A program made the translations under genes and the position numbers. 64,000 bases of DNA from an uncultured Eubacteriales bacterium (lineage in GTDB: Bacteria > Bacillota > Clostridia > Oscillospirales > Oscillospiraceae), in contig CABSBF010000005.1 in the NCBI GenBank assembly GCA_902475855.1, positions 3,677 through 67,676 on the forward strand, read 5' to 3'. Below the pieces are notes generated by a model. That model was not told where the DNA came from. It did not search any database and worked only from the letters and a program-made list of their open reading frames with translations. The number at the start of each line of letters is the position of its first letter. The stretch's first letter is position 1. Positions 9,133 through 18,546 of this stretch are shown piece by piece.

Positions 9133-9478
9133 AGAAACGACTCCTTTCTTGAATCGGGACGAGCCCTCAAGCGCGTCTATTATGACATAAAAAACGAAGA
9201 AATGCTAGTATGAAAAGGACACTTTCCAAGATATCTGTACAATTCGAAAGAACTGGAGGCTTGCACAATAATTAGCTGTTGAAATTGTGCAACTCGACGA
9301 AAACGGAAAATAAACGCAGGAAAGCATTTGAAAAAAATTCTAAAAATGTATCCTTTTCATACTATTAAGTTCCGTTTTCAGACTATAAATCCGGAGAGGT
9401 TCTCTGTATAATAGAGATACAATGAAATGCAAATTGAGAGACGCAACGAAAGAAATTATAGGGAAGTAGGGTGAAGAA
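9133..9478. promoter_or_regulatory. Divergent control region with two mirrored 14-bp boxes
   Basis: Seen: TAGTATGAAAAGGA at 9206-9219 and its exact reverse complement TCCTTTTCATACTA at 9351-9364. Read toward each gene, the box has the same orientation. About 20 bp after it lies a -10-like element: CATAAT at 9179-9184 for GH20 and TATAAA at 9384-9389 for the transporter. A second TATAAT at 9407-9412 could also serve the transporter. Between the boxes is a perfect 9-bp inverted repeat, TTGCACAAT (9261-9269) with ATTGTGCAA (9284-9292). Inferred: one regulator, perhaps the YesN protein, controls both promoters, and a second factor may bind the central palindrome. Confidence 0.7.
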
Positions 9479-10453
9479 ATGACAAGACTGAAGCCCCGTG
9501 CCACAGGGGTGAAGAAGAAGCCCTTCTGGAAGTGGACGCGCGATGATATTGAACTGACAATTCTCGCCGTTCCGACGATCGTATGGTATATCCTCTTCTG
9601 CTATCTGCCGATGTTCGGTCTGATTCTGGCAATGAAGGACTATAAGATCGTCGATGCCTCCAAGAGCTTCTTATACAACCTGTTCCAAAGCAAGTGGGTC
9701 GGGTTTAAGAACTTTGAGTATTTTATCAAGCTGCGTGATTTCCCGCAGATCCTGCGCAACACGCTGCTGTACAATGCCGCGTTTATCGTGCTGGACATTG
9801 TCCTGCCGGTCGGCCTGGCAATCATGATCAGCAATATTTACAGCAAACGCAAGTCCAAGTTCTATCAGACGCTCATGTTCATGCCGCACTTCATGTCGTG
9901 GCTGGTCGTCAGCTATTTCGTCTACGCAATGCTCGTTACGGATAAGGGCCTGCTCAACGGTCTGATCCGCGCTTTCGGCGGCGAGAACATCAACTGGTAT
10001 GCGGAACCGAAATATTGGCCGTACATACTGGTCATTATGCATATCTGGAAGGTGATCGGCTACAGCATGGTCGTCTATCTGGCGTCCATCACCGGCATTG
10101 ACTCCACCCTTTACGAAGCGGCTTCTCTTGACGGCGCGTCAAAGTGGCAGCAGGCATGGTATGTGACCATTCCTTCGCTCAAGCCCATCATTATTATGAT
10201 GTTTATTATGGCTGTCGGCCATATCTTCTCCTCGGACTTCGGCCTGTTCTATCAGGTAACAAGAGGTGCAGGACAGCCGCTGACTCCGGTCGTGGCAACC
10301 TTTGACGTGAAGATCTACCAGATGGTCACGGGCAGCACGAGCATCGCACAGAGCGCGGCGGCGTCCATGTTCCAGTCCATCGTCGGCTGCGCGACCATCC
10401 TGCTGGCTAATGCAATCGTTCGCAAGATCGACAAGTCCAGCGCCTTGATTTAA
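9479..10453 (+). CDS. Carbohydrate ABC transporter permease, LplB type
   Basis: A 324-residue integral membrane permease with six predicted helices. Seen: the N-terminal KPFWKWTRDDIELTILAVPTIVWYILFCYLPMFG start typical of LplB/YtdP-like permeases, and the cytoplasmic EAA loop (EAASLDGASKWQQAWYVTIP) that docks on the ATPase. Known: this family imports oligosaccharides together with a second permease and a lipoprotein, often using a shared MsmX-type ATPase encoded elsewhere; no ATPase gene is present here. It is the first gene of the plus-strand glycan operon, with the regulatory region at 9133-9478 upstream. The Shine-Dalgarno is weak (AGGGTG). Confidence 0.9.
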   Translation: MTRLKPRATGVKKKPFWKWTRDDIELTILAVPTIVWYILFCYLPMFGLILAMKDYKIVDASKSFLYNLFQSKWVGFKNFEYFIKLRDFPQILRNTLLYNAAFIVLDIVLPVGLAIMISNIYSKRKSKFYQTLMFMPHFMSWLVVSYFVYAMLVTDKGLLNGLIRAFGGENINWYAEPKYWPYILVIMHIWKVIGYSMVVYLASITGIDSTLYEAASLDGASKWQQAWYVTIPSLKPIIIMMFIMAVGHIFSSDFGLFYQVTRGAGQPLTPVVATFDVKIYQMVTGSTSIAQSAAASMFQSIVGCATILLANAIVRKIDKSSALI

Positions 10454-10469
10454 CGGGAGGTGCAGCAAG

Positions 10470-11408
10470 ATGAAAAGAAAGCATCCCGTTTCCAAAAATG
10501 ACAATGCGACAAAGCTCAACCGGATCCGTCCGACGACCAATGTCCTGTTCAATCTGCTGTTCCTGATTCTGGCGCTGTCCTGCCTTCTCCCCGTGATTTT
10601 CATTTTCGTTATTTCCATCACGGATGAACAGGTCGTGCGTACACAGGGCTATCAGTTCTACGTCACTGCCAAAACCATTTCTGCCAGCGCCTATAAGTAC
10701 CTCTGGACCCAGCGCGCAACCATTCTGCATTCTCTGTGGATTTCCATCGAGGTCACGGTGATCGGCACTGCCCTCGGCGTGATGCTGACCTCCCTCATGG
10801 GCTACGTCCTGTCCCGAAGAGAGCATAAGCTGCACGGCTTCCTGACCATCCTGATCTTTATCCCGATGGTGTTCGGCGGCGGTCTTGCGGCATCCTATGT
10901 GGTCAACACCCGCATCCTGAAGCTGACAGATACCATCTGGGCTCTGATTCTGCCGCTTGCGGTGTCCAGCTTCAACGTCATCATCACACGAACCTTCTTT
11001 AATTCTACGATCCCGGACTCCGTGATCGAATCGGCACGTATTGACGGCGCATCGCAGTGGACGATATTCTTCAAGATCGTCCTGCCGGTGTCCAAGCCGG
11101 TGCTGGCGACCATCGCGCTGTTCCTTGCTTTCGGCTACTGGAACGACTGGTATCAGTCCCTGCTGTACATCCGCAGCGACAGCCTGCGCTCTTTGCAGGC
11201 GCTGCTGCAGGCCATGCAGAGCAACATCCAGTTCCTGACCAAGAACCCGACGGCCAGCCTCGGCACGGCGGACCTGATAAGAACCATGCCAACCGAATCC
11301 GTCCGAATGGCAATCGCCTTTGTCGTTGCTGTTCCGATTGCCTGCATCTATCCCTTCTTCCAGCGCTACTTCATCTCCGGCCTGACCATCGGCGCCGTGA
11401 AGGGATAA
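10470..11408 (+). CDS. Carbohydrate ABC transporter permease, YtcP type
   Basis: A 312-residue second permease of the importer, 16 bp after the first and with a GGGAGG ribosome site. Seen: six hydrophobic helices, the EAA loop ESARIDGASQWTIFFKIVLP, and the C-terminus QRYFISGLTIGAVKG, which is almost diagnostic for YtcP-like permeases of LplABC-type systems. With the permease at 9479 and the lipoprotein at 11481 it forms an oligosaccharide importer. Confidence 0.92.
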   Translation: MKRKHPVSKNDNATKLNRIRPTTNVLFNLLFLILALSCLLPVIFIFVISITDEQVVRTQGYQFYVTAKTISASAYKYLWTQRATILHSLWISIEVTVIGTALGVMLTSLMGYVLSRREHKLHGFLTILIFIPMVFGGGLAASYVVNTRILKLTDTIWALILPLAVSSFNVIITRTFFNSTIPDSVIESARIDGASQWTIFFKIVLPVSKPVLATIALFLAFGYWNDWYQSLLYIRSDSLRSLQALLQAMQSNIQFLTKNPTASLGTADLIRTMPTESVRMAIAFVVAVPIACIYPFFQRYFISGLTIGAVKG

Positions 11409-11423
11409 CCAAAACCGTATTGA

Positions 11424-11438
11424 AGCGGCGGTGCCGCT
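11424..11438 (+). other. Small intercistronic hairpin before the binding protein gene
   Basis: AGCGGC-GGT-GCCGCT without a T-tract. It may act as an mRNA processing or stability element that raises the level of the binding-protein message; this is inference. Confidence 0.4.
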
Positions 11439-11480
11439 ACAATAAATCGCAAACCCCAAATATATTTAGGAGGAACTGAA

Positions 11481-12953
11481 ATGAAGAAACTTCTCGCACT
11501 GCTTCTGGCTATCGTTATGGTCGCTGCTCTCTTTGTTGGCTGCGCCGGCGATCTGGAAACTCCCACCGACCCCAGCAAGCCTGACGACTCCCAGCCGTCT
11601 TCCAAGACTCCCACCGACGAAATCGTCGATCTGAAGTGGGTCACTGTTGGCGGCGGTATGCCCGAAAACTATGACGCATGGAAGGCTAACCTCGACAAGT
11701 ACCTCGAAGCAAAGATCGGCGTGCATCTGGACGTCGAAGTCATCTCCTGGGGCGACTGGGATACCCGCCGCAACGTCATCGTCTCCACCAACGAGCCGTA
11801 CGACATCATCTTCGGCAACAACGGCACCTACACTTCCGACATCAACCTCAATGCTCTGGCTGACATCAGCGGCATGCTCGACTCCGTCCCCGGCCTGACC
11901 AACCTCATCCCCGAGGATTACTGGAAGTCCCTGGAAGTTGATGGCAAGATCTACGGCGTTCCCACCTATAAGGACTCCTCTGCCACGATGTACTTCATCT
12001 ATGACGAAGAACTCGTGAAGTCCACCGGCCTTGACTTCGAAGGCGCTCACACCATGGAAGCTGTCACCCCGATCCTCAAGGCTATGTATGAGAAGAAGGG
12101 CGAATCCGTTTTCATCCTGAACAAGGGTGGTCTGGATGCTCTCTACGGCATGAACTACGACGATCTCTCCCTCGGCTTCCCGGCAATCGGCGTTTCCTAC
12201 AAGGGCGGCGAGGCTAAGGCTGTCTCCGTCTTCGAGCAGGAAGACATCAAGGCTGGTCTGGCAACTCTGCGCTCCTGGTATCAGGCTGGCTACGTCAACT
12301 CCGACGCTGCCGTTCTGGACGAGGCTCCTCAGTACCGTCCGTGCTTCGTGGCACAGGGCTGGTCCGCTGCTGCGAAGACCACTTGGGGTCCGAACATGGG
12401 CGTTGATGCCGTCGCGATCCAGTGGGGCGACACCGTGATGTCCAACTCTACCGTTCAGGGTTCCATCAACAGCATCTCCGCTTCCTGCAAGCATCCGGAA
12501 AAGGCTCTGCAGCTCCTCGAGCTGGTCAACACCGACTCCTATGTCCGTGACGCTCTGTACTATGGCCTCGAAGGCGACAACTTCAACTACACCGCTGACG
12601 GCAAGGTTGCTGTTGACACCAGCAAGACCTGGAAGATGGCCGGCTACACGCAGGGCACCTTCTTCAACGTCTCCTACAAGGAAGGCGACGACTCCAACCA
12701 GTGGGCCGAGGTTCAGGCTCTGAACGCTCAGGCTGTTGCTTCCCCCGCTCTGGGCTTCACCTTCGACCAGACCAAAGTCACTGATGAGATCAAGGCTTGT
12801 GTCGCGATCTATCAGGAGTATCGTCCGATGCTCATGACCGGTGCTGCTGACCCCGAGGCAACCATCGACAGCATGCTCTCCGCTATGCGTGAGTCCGGCT
12901 TCGACAAGATCCTTGCCGAGGTACAGGCTCAGCTCGATGCTTGGGCAAAATAA
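11481..12953 (+). CDS. Oligosaccharide-binding lipoprotein of the ABC importer
   Basis: A 490-residue extracellular binding protein. Seen: a signal peptide with lipobox (FVGC near residue 20), a Thr/Ser/Pro-rich linker, then a type 1 periplasmic-binding fold with YTQGTFF near the C-terminal third. Codon use is strongly biased (GCT, GGC, AAG, TCC, CGT) compared with neighbours, which suggests very high expression, as expected for a binding protein. AGGAGG precedes the start. A strong terminator follows, so the downstream glycosidase genes probably receive reduced read-through. Ligand inferred from context: a mannose- and GlcNAc-containing oligosaccharide. Confidence 0.9.
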   Translation: MKKLLALLLAIVMVAALFVGCAGDLETPTDPSKPDDSQPSSKTPTDEIVDLKWVTVGGGMPENYDAWKANLDKYLEAKIGVHLDVEVISWGDWDTRRNVIVSTNEPYDIIFGNNGTYTSDINLNALADISGMLDSVPGLTNLIPEDYWKSLEVDGKIYGVPTYKDSSATMYFIYDEELVKSTGLDFEGAHTMEAVTPILKAMYEKKGESVFILNKGGLDALYGMNYDDLSLGFPAIGVSYKGGEAKAVSVFEQEDIKAGLATLRSWYQAGYVNSDAAVLDEAPQYRPCFVAQGWSAAAKTTWGPNMGVDAVAIQWGDTVMSNSTVQGSINSISASCKHPEKALQLLELVNTDSYVRDALYYGLEGDNFNYTADGKVAVDTSKTWKMAGYTQGTFFNVSYKEGDDSNQWAEVQALNAQAVASPALGFTFDQTKVTDEIKACVAIYQEYRPMLMTGAADPEATIDSMLSAMRESGFDKILAEVQAQLDAWAK

Positions 12954-12977
12954 GTAACTAACCCCGTGTTACGGCAA

Positions 12978-13012
12978 GGGGAGCCGATGCGCACGCACCG
13001 GCTCCCCTTTTT
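12978..13012 (+). terminator. Intrinsic terminator after the binding protein gene
   Basis: A perfect 9-bp stem GGGGAGCCG/CGGCTCCCC followed by T5. It probably acts as a partial stop between the highly expressed importer genes and the glycosidase genes. Confidence 0.88.
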
Positions 13013-13146
13013 GAGATATTGTTTCGGAAATCTGCACGAAAAAAGAAGGCTCCGCTTCTGTTTTCGGCGCGGAACCGCCGACTATCCGACGGCTCCGCTC
13101 TGCAAATAGACAACAAGCAATTTTCAAGCAAGTGAGGGAAACTACT

Positions 13147-16100
13147 ATGTACTTTATCGACCAGAGGATTCAAGTCATCTGCAACCAACTCGGTATGCTG
13201 CGTTTCACCGACAGCCTAGGTCTTCCGGACTGGGAGTATAAAAAGGGTCAGTTCTTCCGCCCGGAGGAGGCTGACGCCGCCCCGGCACCCTGGGAAAACT
13301 TCGACTGCCAGCGGATGCACTGGTATGCCGATTACGCCGGAACCGACCAGTTCGAAGGGAAGTTCCAGGGACAGGCCACGGATTTCCACGGCATTCCCGG
13401 CACGCACTATTGGTTCCGTAGCCGTATTACCATTCCGCAGAGCATGGACGGTAAGTCCGTCTGGCTGAGACTGCACACCCAGATCGAGGAGTGGGACGAC
13501 GGCAAAAACCCGCAGTTCCTGGTGTTTGTCAATCATGAGGTCGTGCAGGGCGCCGACATGAATCACCGCGAAGTGCTTCTGCGCAAGTGCGCCGTCGGCG
13601 GTGAGGAACTGACGCTGGACATTCAGGCCTATACCGGCACGCTTCACCGTGAATTTGCCTTCCTTGCCAATCTATATGTGCTTGACGAGCGGCTGAATCA
13701 TTTGTATTATGATCTTCTGGTACCCCGTCAGGCATTTGACCGCCTTGGACAGGACAGCCAGGTGCGCCTAGAACTTCAGACAGTTCTGAACGATACGATC
13801 AACCTGCTCGATATGCGCGTGCCGTATTCTGCGGATTTCTATGCCTCCGTGGAGCGCGCGCAGCAGTATATCACGGAAAATCTCTATGAAAAAATGTGCG
13901 GGGCAAGCGATGTTATTGCCACATGCATCGGCCATACCCACATCGACGTGGCGTGGTGGTGGACGGTTGCGCAGACCCGCGAGAAGGTTGTGCGCTCCTT
14001 TGCCACCGTGCTCAAGCTTATGGACGAGTTCCCAAGCTATAAATTCATGTCCAGCCAGCCGGTGCTGTATTACTTCCTCAAGCAGCGTTATCCGGAGCTG
14101 TATGAGAAAATCAAGCAGCGCGTGGCCGAGGGCCGCTGGGAAGTCGAGGGCGGCATGTGGCTGGAGGCCGACTGTAACCTGACTTCGGGCGAGTCGCTTG
14201 TGCGCCAGTTCCTGTACGGCAAGCGCTTCTTCCGTGAGGAATTTGGCAAGGACAATAAAATCCTGTGGCTTCCGGACGTTTTTGGCTATTCCGGTGCTCT
14301 GCCGCAGATCATGAAGAGATCCGGCGTCGATTATTTTATGACCACCAAGCTCGCGTGGAACCAGATCAACCGTATCCCCAACGACACCTTCCTGTGGAAG
14401 GGAATTGACGGCACCGAGGTTCTCACCCATCTGATCACCACCCTTGGCGTCGGCCAGGATCCCAAGGAGAGCTTCTTTACGACCTACAATGGCAATCTGC
14501 ACCCCGATGCTGTCATGGGAGCATGGGAGCGCTATCAGAATAAGGAGATCAACAACGATGTCCTGATCTCCTACGGTTACGGCGACGGCGGCGGCGGCCC
14601 GACCCGTCAGATGCTTGAAACGTCCGAGCGCATGGAAAAGGGCATCCGCGGCCTGCCGAAGGTGCGCCAGGAGACGGCGCGCACCTACTTTGAAGAGCTG
14701 AACGAGCGCGTCAGGGACAACCGCCGTCTGGAAACCTGGGAAGGCGAATTCTATTTTGAATATCACCGCGGCACTTACACCTCCATGGCCCGCAACAAAA
14801 AGGGCAACCGCAAGAGCGAGTTCCTGATGATGGACCTTGAGCTCCTGGGCGTTCTTGCAGGCAACTATCCCGCGGAGGAAGATACCCGTCTGTGGCGTGA
14901 CGTCATACTGCTCAACCAGTTCCACGACATTCTCCCCGGCAGCTCCATCGCAGAGGTCTACGAGGTCACGAAGGCGGAGTATGATGCCCTAGCTGTCGAG
15001 GTCAAGCAGCTCATCGCGGAGCGCCTGCGCGGCATTGCCGGCCAGGGAGAGGGACTGACGGTCGTCAACACACTGGGCTTTACCCGCGACGACGTGGTCG
15101 AACTGGGCAACGTATCCGCTACTGCACTGGCTGACGAGAACGGCTCGCTCTATCCCATCCAAAAGACGGAGAACGGCGCAGTTGCCTATCTCAAGGCACT
15201 GCCTTCCAAGGGATGGCGTACCTACCGCCTTGCGCAGGCGCAGAAGGAAAGCCCCTTCCACCGCGATGGCGAACGGATTCTGGAAACGCCCTTCTATCGG
15301 GTCGAGTTGGATGAGAACGGTCACCTCTCCTCAATTTTTGACAAGGATTTCGACAGAGAACTGGTAAAATCCGGAGAAAAAGCGAACCTCTTCCGCTTGT
15401 ATGAGGACAAGCCGATTTATTATGACAACTGGGATATCGACCGCTTCTACACCGAAAAGTCCTGGGATGTTGACGACCTCGTCTCCATGCGCTGGACGGA
15501 GGACGGCCCGGTGCGCACGACGCTGGAGCTGGAGTATCAGTGCAGTCTCAGCACCATCCGCCAGAAGATTCACTTCTACGCCGATACCAGACGCATCGAC
15601 TTTGAAACGACGGTGGATTGGAAGCTGCACCAGCACTTGCTCAAGGTGGAATTCCCGCTGGATATCCACACGGACGAGGCTACCTTTGACATCCAGTTCG
15701 GTAATGTAACAAGAAAAGTTCACAGCAATACAAGCTGGGACAAGGCACGCTTCGAAAGCTGTGCACATAAGTGGGTGGACTATTCCGAGGGTCATTACGG
15801 CGTGAGCCTGCTCAACGACTGCAAGTACGGCCACAGCATTCTGAACGGCTCGCTCGCCCTCACTTTGATCAAGAGCGGCATTGAGCCGAACCCGAACACC
15901 GACGTTGAACTGCATACCTTCACTTATTCGCTCTATCCCCATGGCGAAACGTGGAAGCAGGCGGGAACCGTCCGCGAAGGCTACAAGCTCAACCTTCCGG
16001 CCTATGCCGTTGCCGGTGGTACGCCTGGCGCATGCTTCAGCTATGCGTCCGTGGATGCGCCGAACGTTGTTCTTGAAACGGTCAAGCAGGCCGAGGATGG

Positions 16101-16293
16101 TCAGGGAACAATTCTGCGCCTTTACGAGTCGGAAAATGCCCGTACAAAGACAACGCTTACCCTACCGGCCGGTGTGTCGCACGCATACGAAACCAACCTG
16201 CTTGAAGAAATTGAGACAGAGCTGCCTGTGGAAAATGGCATGCTGCGCTTCACGATGAAACCCTTTGAGATCAAGACAATCCTGCTTAAATAA
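13147..16293 (+). CDS. Alpha-mannosidase, GH38 family
   Basis: A 1048-residue zinc-dependent retaining alpha-mannosidase. Seen: the metal-binding motif GHTHIDVAWWW (His263, His265, Asp267), the nucleophile Asp377 in LWLPDVFGYSG, a three-helix middle region, and long C-terminal beta domains of the GH38 fold. No signal peptide, so it is cytoplasmic. ATG 13147 is preferred to a GTG at 13132 because GAGGGA sits at correct spacing. Its length is in the normal 900-1050 range for bacterial enzymes. Inferred role: removing alpha-linked mannose from imported N-glycan or mannan fragments. The next gene follows after only 9 bp. Confidence 0.95.
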   Translation: MYFIDQRIQVICNQLGMLRFTDSLGLPDWEYKKGQFFRPEEADAAPAPWENFDCQRMHWYADYAGTDQFEGKFQGQATDFHGIPGTHYWFRSRITIPQSMDGKSVWLRLHTQIEEWDDGKNPQFLVFVNHEVVQGADMNHREVLLRKCAVGGEELTLDIQAYTGTLHREFAFLANLYVLDERLNHLYYDLLVPRQAFDRLGQDSQVRLELQTVLNDTINLLDMRVPYSADFYASVERAQQYITENLYEKMCGASDVIATCIGHTHIDVAWWWTVAQTREKVVRSFATVLKLMDEFPSYKFMSSQPVLYYFLKQRYPELYEKIKQRVAEGRWEVEGGMWLEADCNLTSGESLVRQFLYGKRFFREEFGKDNKILWLPDVFGYSGALPQIMKRSGVDYFMTTKLAWNQINRIPNDTFLWKGIDGTEVLTHLITTLGVGQDPKESFFTTYNGNLHPDAVMGAWERYQNKEINNDVLISYGYGDGGGGPTRQMLETSERMEKGIRGLPKVRQETARTYFEELNERVRDNRRLETWEGEFYFEYHRGTYTSMARNKKGNRKSEFLMMDLELLGVLAGNYPAEEDTRLWRDVILLNQFHDILPGSSIAEVYEVTKAEYDALAVEVKQLIAERLRGIAGQGEGLTVVNTLGFTRDDVVELGNVSATALADENGSLYPIQKTENGAVAYLKALPSKGWRTYRLAQAQKESPFHRDGERILETPFYRVELDENGHLSSIFDKDFDRELVKSGEKANLFRLYEDKPIYYDNWDIDRFYTEKSWDVDDLVSMRWTEDGPVRTTLELEYQCSLSTIRQKIHFYADTRRIDFETTVDWKLHQHLLKVEFPLDIHTDEATFDIQFGNVTRKVHSNTSWDKARFESCAHKWVDYSEGHYGVSLLNDCKYGHSILNGSLALTLIKSGIEPNPNTDVELHTFTYSLYPHGETWKQAGTVREGYKLNLPAYAVAGGTPGACFSYASVDAPNVVLETVKQAEDGQGTILRLYESENARTKTTLTLPAGVSHAYETNLLEEIETELPVENGMLRFTMKPFEIKTILLK

Positions 16294-16302
16294 TGATGTA
16301 AT

Positions 16303-18537
16303 ATGGAACCTTATCAGAACAAAACGCTTTCTCCGGAGATGCGCGCAGAGGATCTGCTCTCGCGCATGACGCTGCGGGAAAAAATCGGGCAGCTCAATCA
16401 GCGGCTCTACGGCTTCCAAATCTATACGCGTGAGGGCGAGAATATCGCCCTCACGCAGGAATTTACAGATGAGGTCGCCCGCTATGGCGGCCTCGGCGCG
16501 CTCTATGGCCTGCACCGCGCCGATCCTTGGTCAGCAAGAGACTTTGAAAACGGTCTGACCGGACGGTTAGCCGTCCGTGCGCGCAATCAGGTGCAGCGTT
16601 ATGTGATAGAACACTCACGCTTCGGCATCCCAGCGCTGTTCAGCAGTGAATGTCCGCACGGCCATCAGGCGCTGGACGGATATCTTCTTCCCGTCAATCT
16701 TGCAAGTGCATGCAGCTTTTCCCCGGAACTTTTACGGCAGGCAGCCGAAGTCTGCGGACAGCAGCTCCGCGCAGCCGGTGTCGACCTTGCCCTTGCTTCC
16801 GCGCTGGATGTTCTGCGGGACCCCCGCTGGGGCAGAAGCGAGGAATGCTTCGGCGAGGATCCCTACCTGGCCTCGCGGATGGCCGAGGCCGTCGTGCGCG
16901 GGATTCAGTCGCAGGGAGTGGATGTAGTTGCCAAGCACCTGTGCGCACAGGGTGAAACGACCGGCGGTGTCAATGCAAGTGCTGCCCGCATCGGCCCGCG
17001 CGAACTGCGCGAAATCCACCTCCCGCCGGCGAAAGCCTGTGTAGAAGCAGGAGTTTCATCTTTTATGGCGGCTTACAATGAAATTGACGGTATATACTGT
17101 CATGCGAACCGCTGGCTTTTAACGGAGCTTTTGCGCGAGGAATACGGCTTCAATGGATTTGTCATGTCAGACGGCGTGGCGCTGGATCAGCTGGACGCTG
17201 TTACCGGCGACCGGACGCACTCCGGTGCAGCCGCGCTGAATGCAGGCGTGGATATGGGACTCTGGGACACGGCCTTTGCGCGTCTGGAGGAAGCAGTTCG
17301 GCTGGGACTCACCACCGAGGAGAAAATTGATGAGGCAGCCCGTCGTATCCTGGTTCTGAAATTCCGCCGTGGCCTGTTTGATCAGCCGTATCTTCCTGAA
17401 AATGATGCAATCTTCTCATATGAGGCCTATCCGCAGGCGGCGCTCCTTGCGGAGCAGAGCATGGTTCTCCTGAAGAATCAAAATAATTTGCTTCCAATTT
17501 CGGCAGAGAATTCGATGAAAATTGGCCTTGTCGGGCCGAATGCGGATGCACTGTACAATCAGCTCGGAGACTATACACCCCCGCAGCGCCCTGGAACGGG
17601 GAGTACACCGCTGCAGGGACTGGAACGTCTGCTGAGCGAAACTGGGCACGAACTCGTCTATTTCCCGGGCTGCCCGATGTTTGCCGGCGATCCGGAATGG
17701 ACGCGGAACGCAGCGGATGCGCTTGCAGACTGCGATATGGTCGTTGCTGTTCTGGGCGGAACTTCCAGCCGCTTCACAACGTGTGAATTTGATGCAAACG
17801 GTGCTGCAAAGGCTCAGAGCAAAACGAGCATGGACTGCGGCGAGAACGTGGACGATGCCCTGCTTCGCCTGCCGGGCGAGCAGCTTGCGCTGCTTCATGC
17901 GCTGCATTTGCTGAAAAAGCCGGTTGTATCGGTGCTGATCGCTGGACGCCCCTACGAAATGGCAGAGGTGGATGCGCTTTCCGATGTGATCGTCTGCGCT
18001 TTCTATCCCGGGCCAACCGGCGGAGATGCGCTCGCGCGTCTGCTGTTTGGTAAGGCAGAGCCTGCCGGACGCCTGGCGGTTTCCCTGCCGGATTATGCGG
18101 GGCAGCTCCCGGTGTATTATAACGCAAAGGACTCCTATCGCGCCGGCACCTATTATAATGTCACTCGTCCGCGTTACAGTTTTGGCTGCGGCCTGAGTTA
18201 CACTGATTTTTCCTATGAGCTTGCGGCGAAACCTGCCCCAAATGCGCTTACGCTGACGTTTTCCGTGCGCAATACCGGAACACGATATGGCTGGGCGGTA
18301 CCGCAGCTTTATCTGCACCGGATGCAGGGCGCTGCGACGAGCCGAATTCGACAGCTTTGCGGTTTTACTAAACTATATCTGGCGCCGGGTGAAACACAGC
18401 GCGCGACGATAGCAATTCCGGAGGAGAGCTTGATGCAGTATGACAGCGCAATGCGACAGTGTACGCCTCCCGGTCGCATTGAATGGTTTCTCTCGGACTG
18501 CGGCGAAACAAAACTGTGCGGTGAATTTGTTTTATAG
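16303..18537 (+). CDS. Glycoside hydrolase family 3 enzyme (beta-glycosidase)
   Basis: A 744-residue cytoplasmic GH3 enzyme. Seen: an N-terminal (beta/alpha)8 domain with the KHLCAQGETTGG loop and nucleophile Asp290 in GFVMSDGVALD, an alpha/beta sandwich domain, and a fibronectin-like C-terminal domain beginning near 620. The tryptophan usually found after the nucleophile (SDW) is Gly here, a feature of some beta-xylosidase and beta-glucosidase subgroups, so specificity is open. There is no clear Shine-Dalgarno before ATG 16303; translation may be coupled to the mannosidase. A pentose-kinase-like gene follows directly, which would suit a beta-xylosidase, but this is inference. Confidence 0.88.
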   Translation: MEPYQNKTLSPEMRAEDLLSRMTLREKIGQLNQRLYGFQIYTREGENIALTQEFTDEVARYGGLGALYGLHRADPWSARDFENGLTGRLAVRARNQVQRYVIEHSRFGIPALFSSECPHGHQALDGYLLPVNLASACSFSPELLRQAAEVCGQQLRAAGVDLALASALDVLRDPRWGRSEECFGEDPYLASRMAEAVVRGIQSQGVDVVAKHLCAQGETTGGVNASAARIGPRELREIHLPPAKACVEAGVSSFMAAYNEIDGIYCHANRWLLTELLREEYGFNGFVMSDGVALDQLDAVTGDRTHSGAAALNAGVDMGLWDTAFARLEEAVRLGLTTEEKIDEAARRILVLKFRRGLFDQPYLPENDAIFSYEAYPQAALLAEQSMVLLKNQNNLLPISAENSMKIGLVGPNADALYNQLGDYTPPQRPGTGSTPLQGLERLLSETGHELVYFPGCPMFAGDPEWTRNAADALADCDMVVAVLGGTSSRFTTCEFDANGAAKAQSKTSMDCGENVDDALLRLPGEQLALLHALHLLKKPVVSVLIAGRPYEMAEVDALSDVIVCAFYPGPTGGDALARLLFGKAEPAGRLAVSLPDYAGQLPVYYNAKDSYRAGTYYNVTRPRYSFGCGLSYTDFSYELAAKPAPNALTLTFSVRNTGTRYGWAVPQLYLHRMQGAATSRIRQLCGFTKLYLAPGETQRATIAIPEESLMQYDSAMRQCTPPGRIEWFLSDCGETKLCGEFVL

Positions 18538-18546
18538 GTGATTGGC

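Noticed and set aside
7189..9213. 674-codon plus-strand frame opposite the GH20 gene
   Set aside because: The minus strand has the GH20 catalytic pair and a proper ribosome site; the plus frame has neither domain nor start signal, and begins inside a terminator hairpin.
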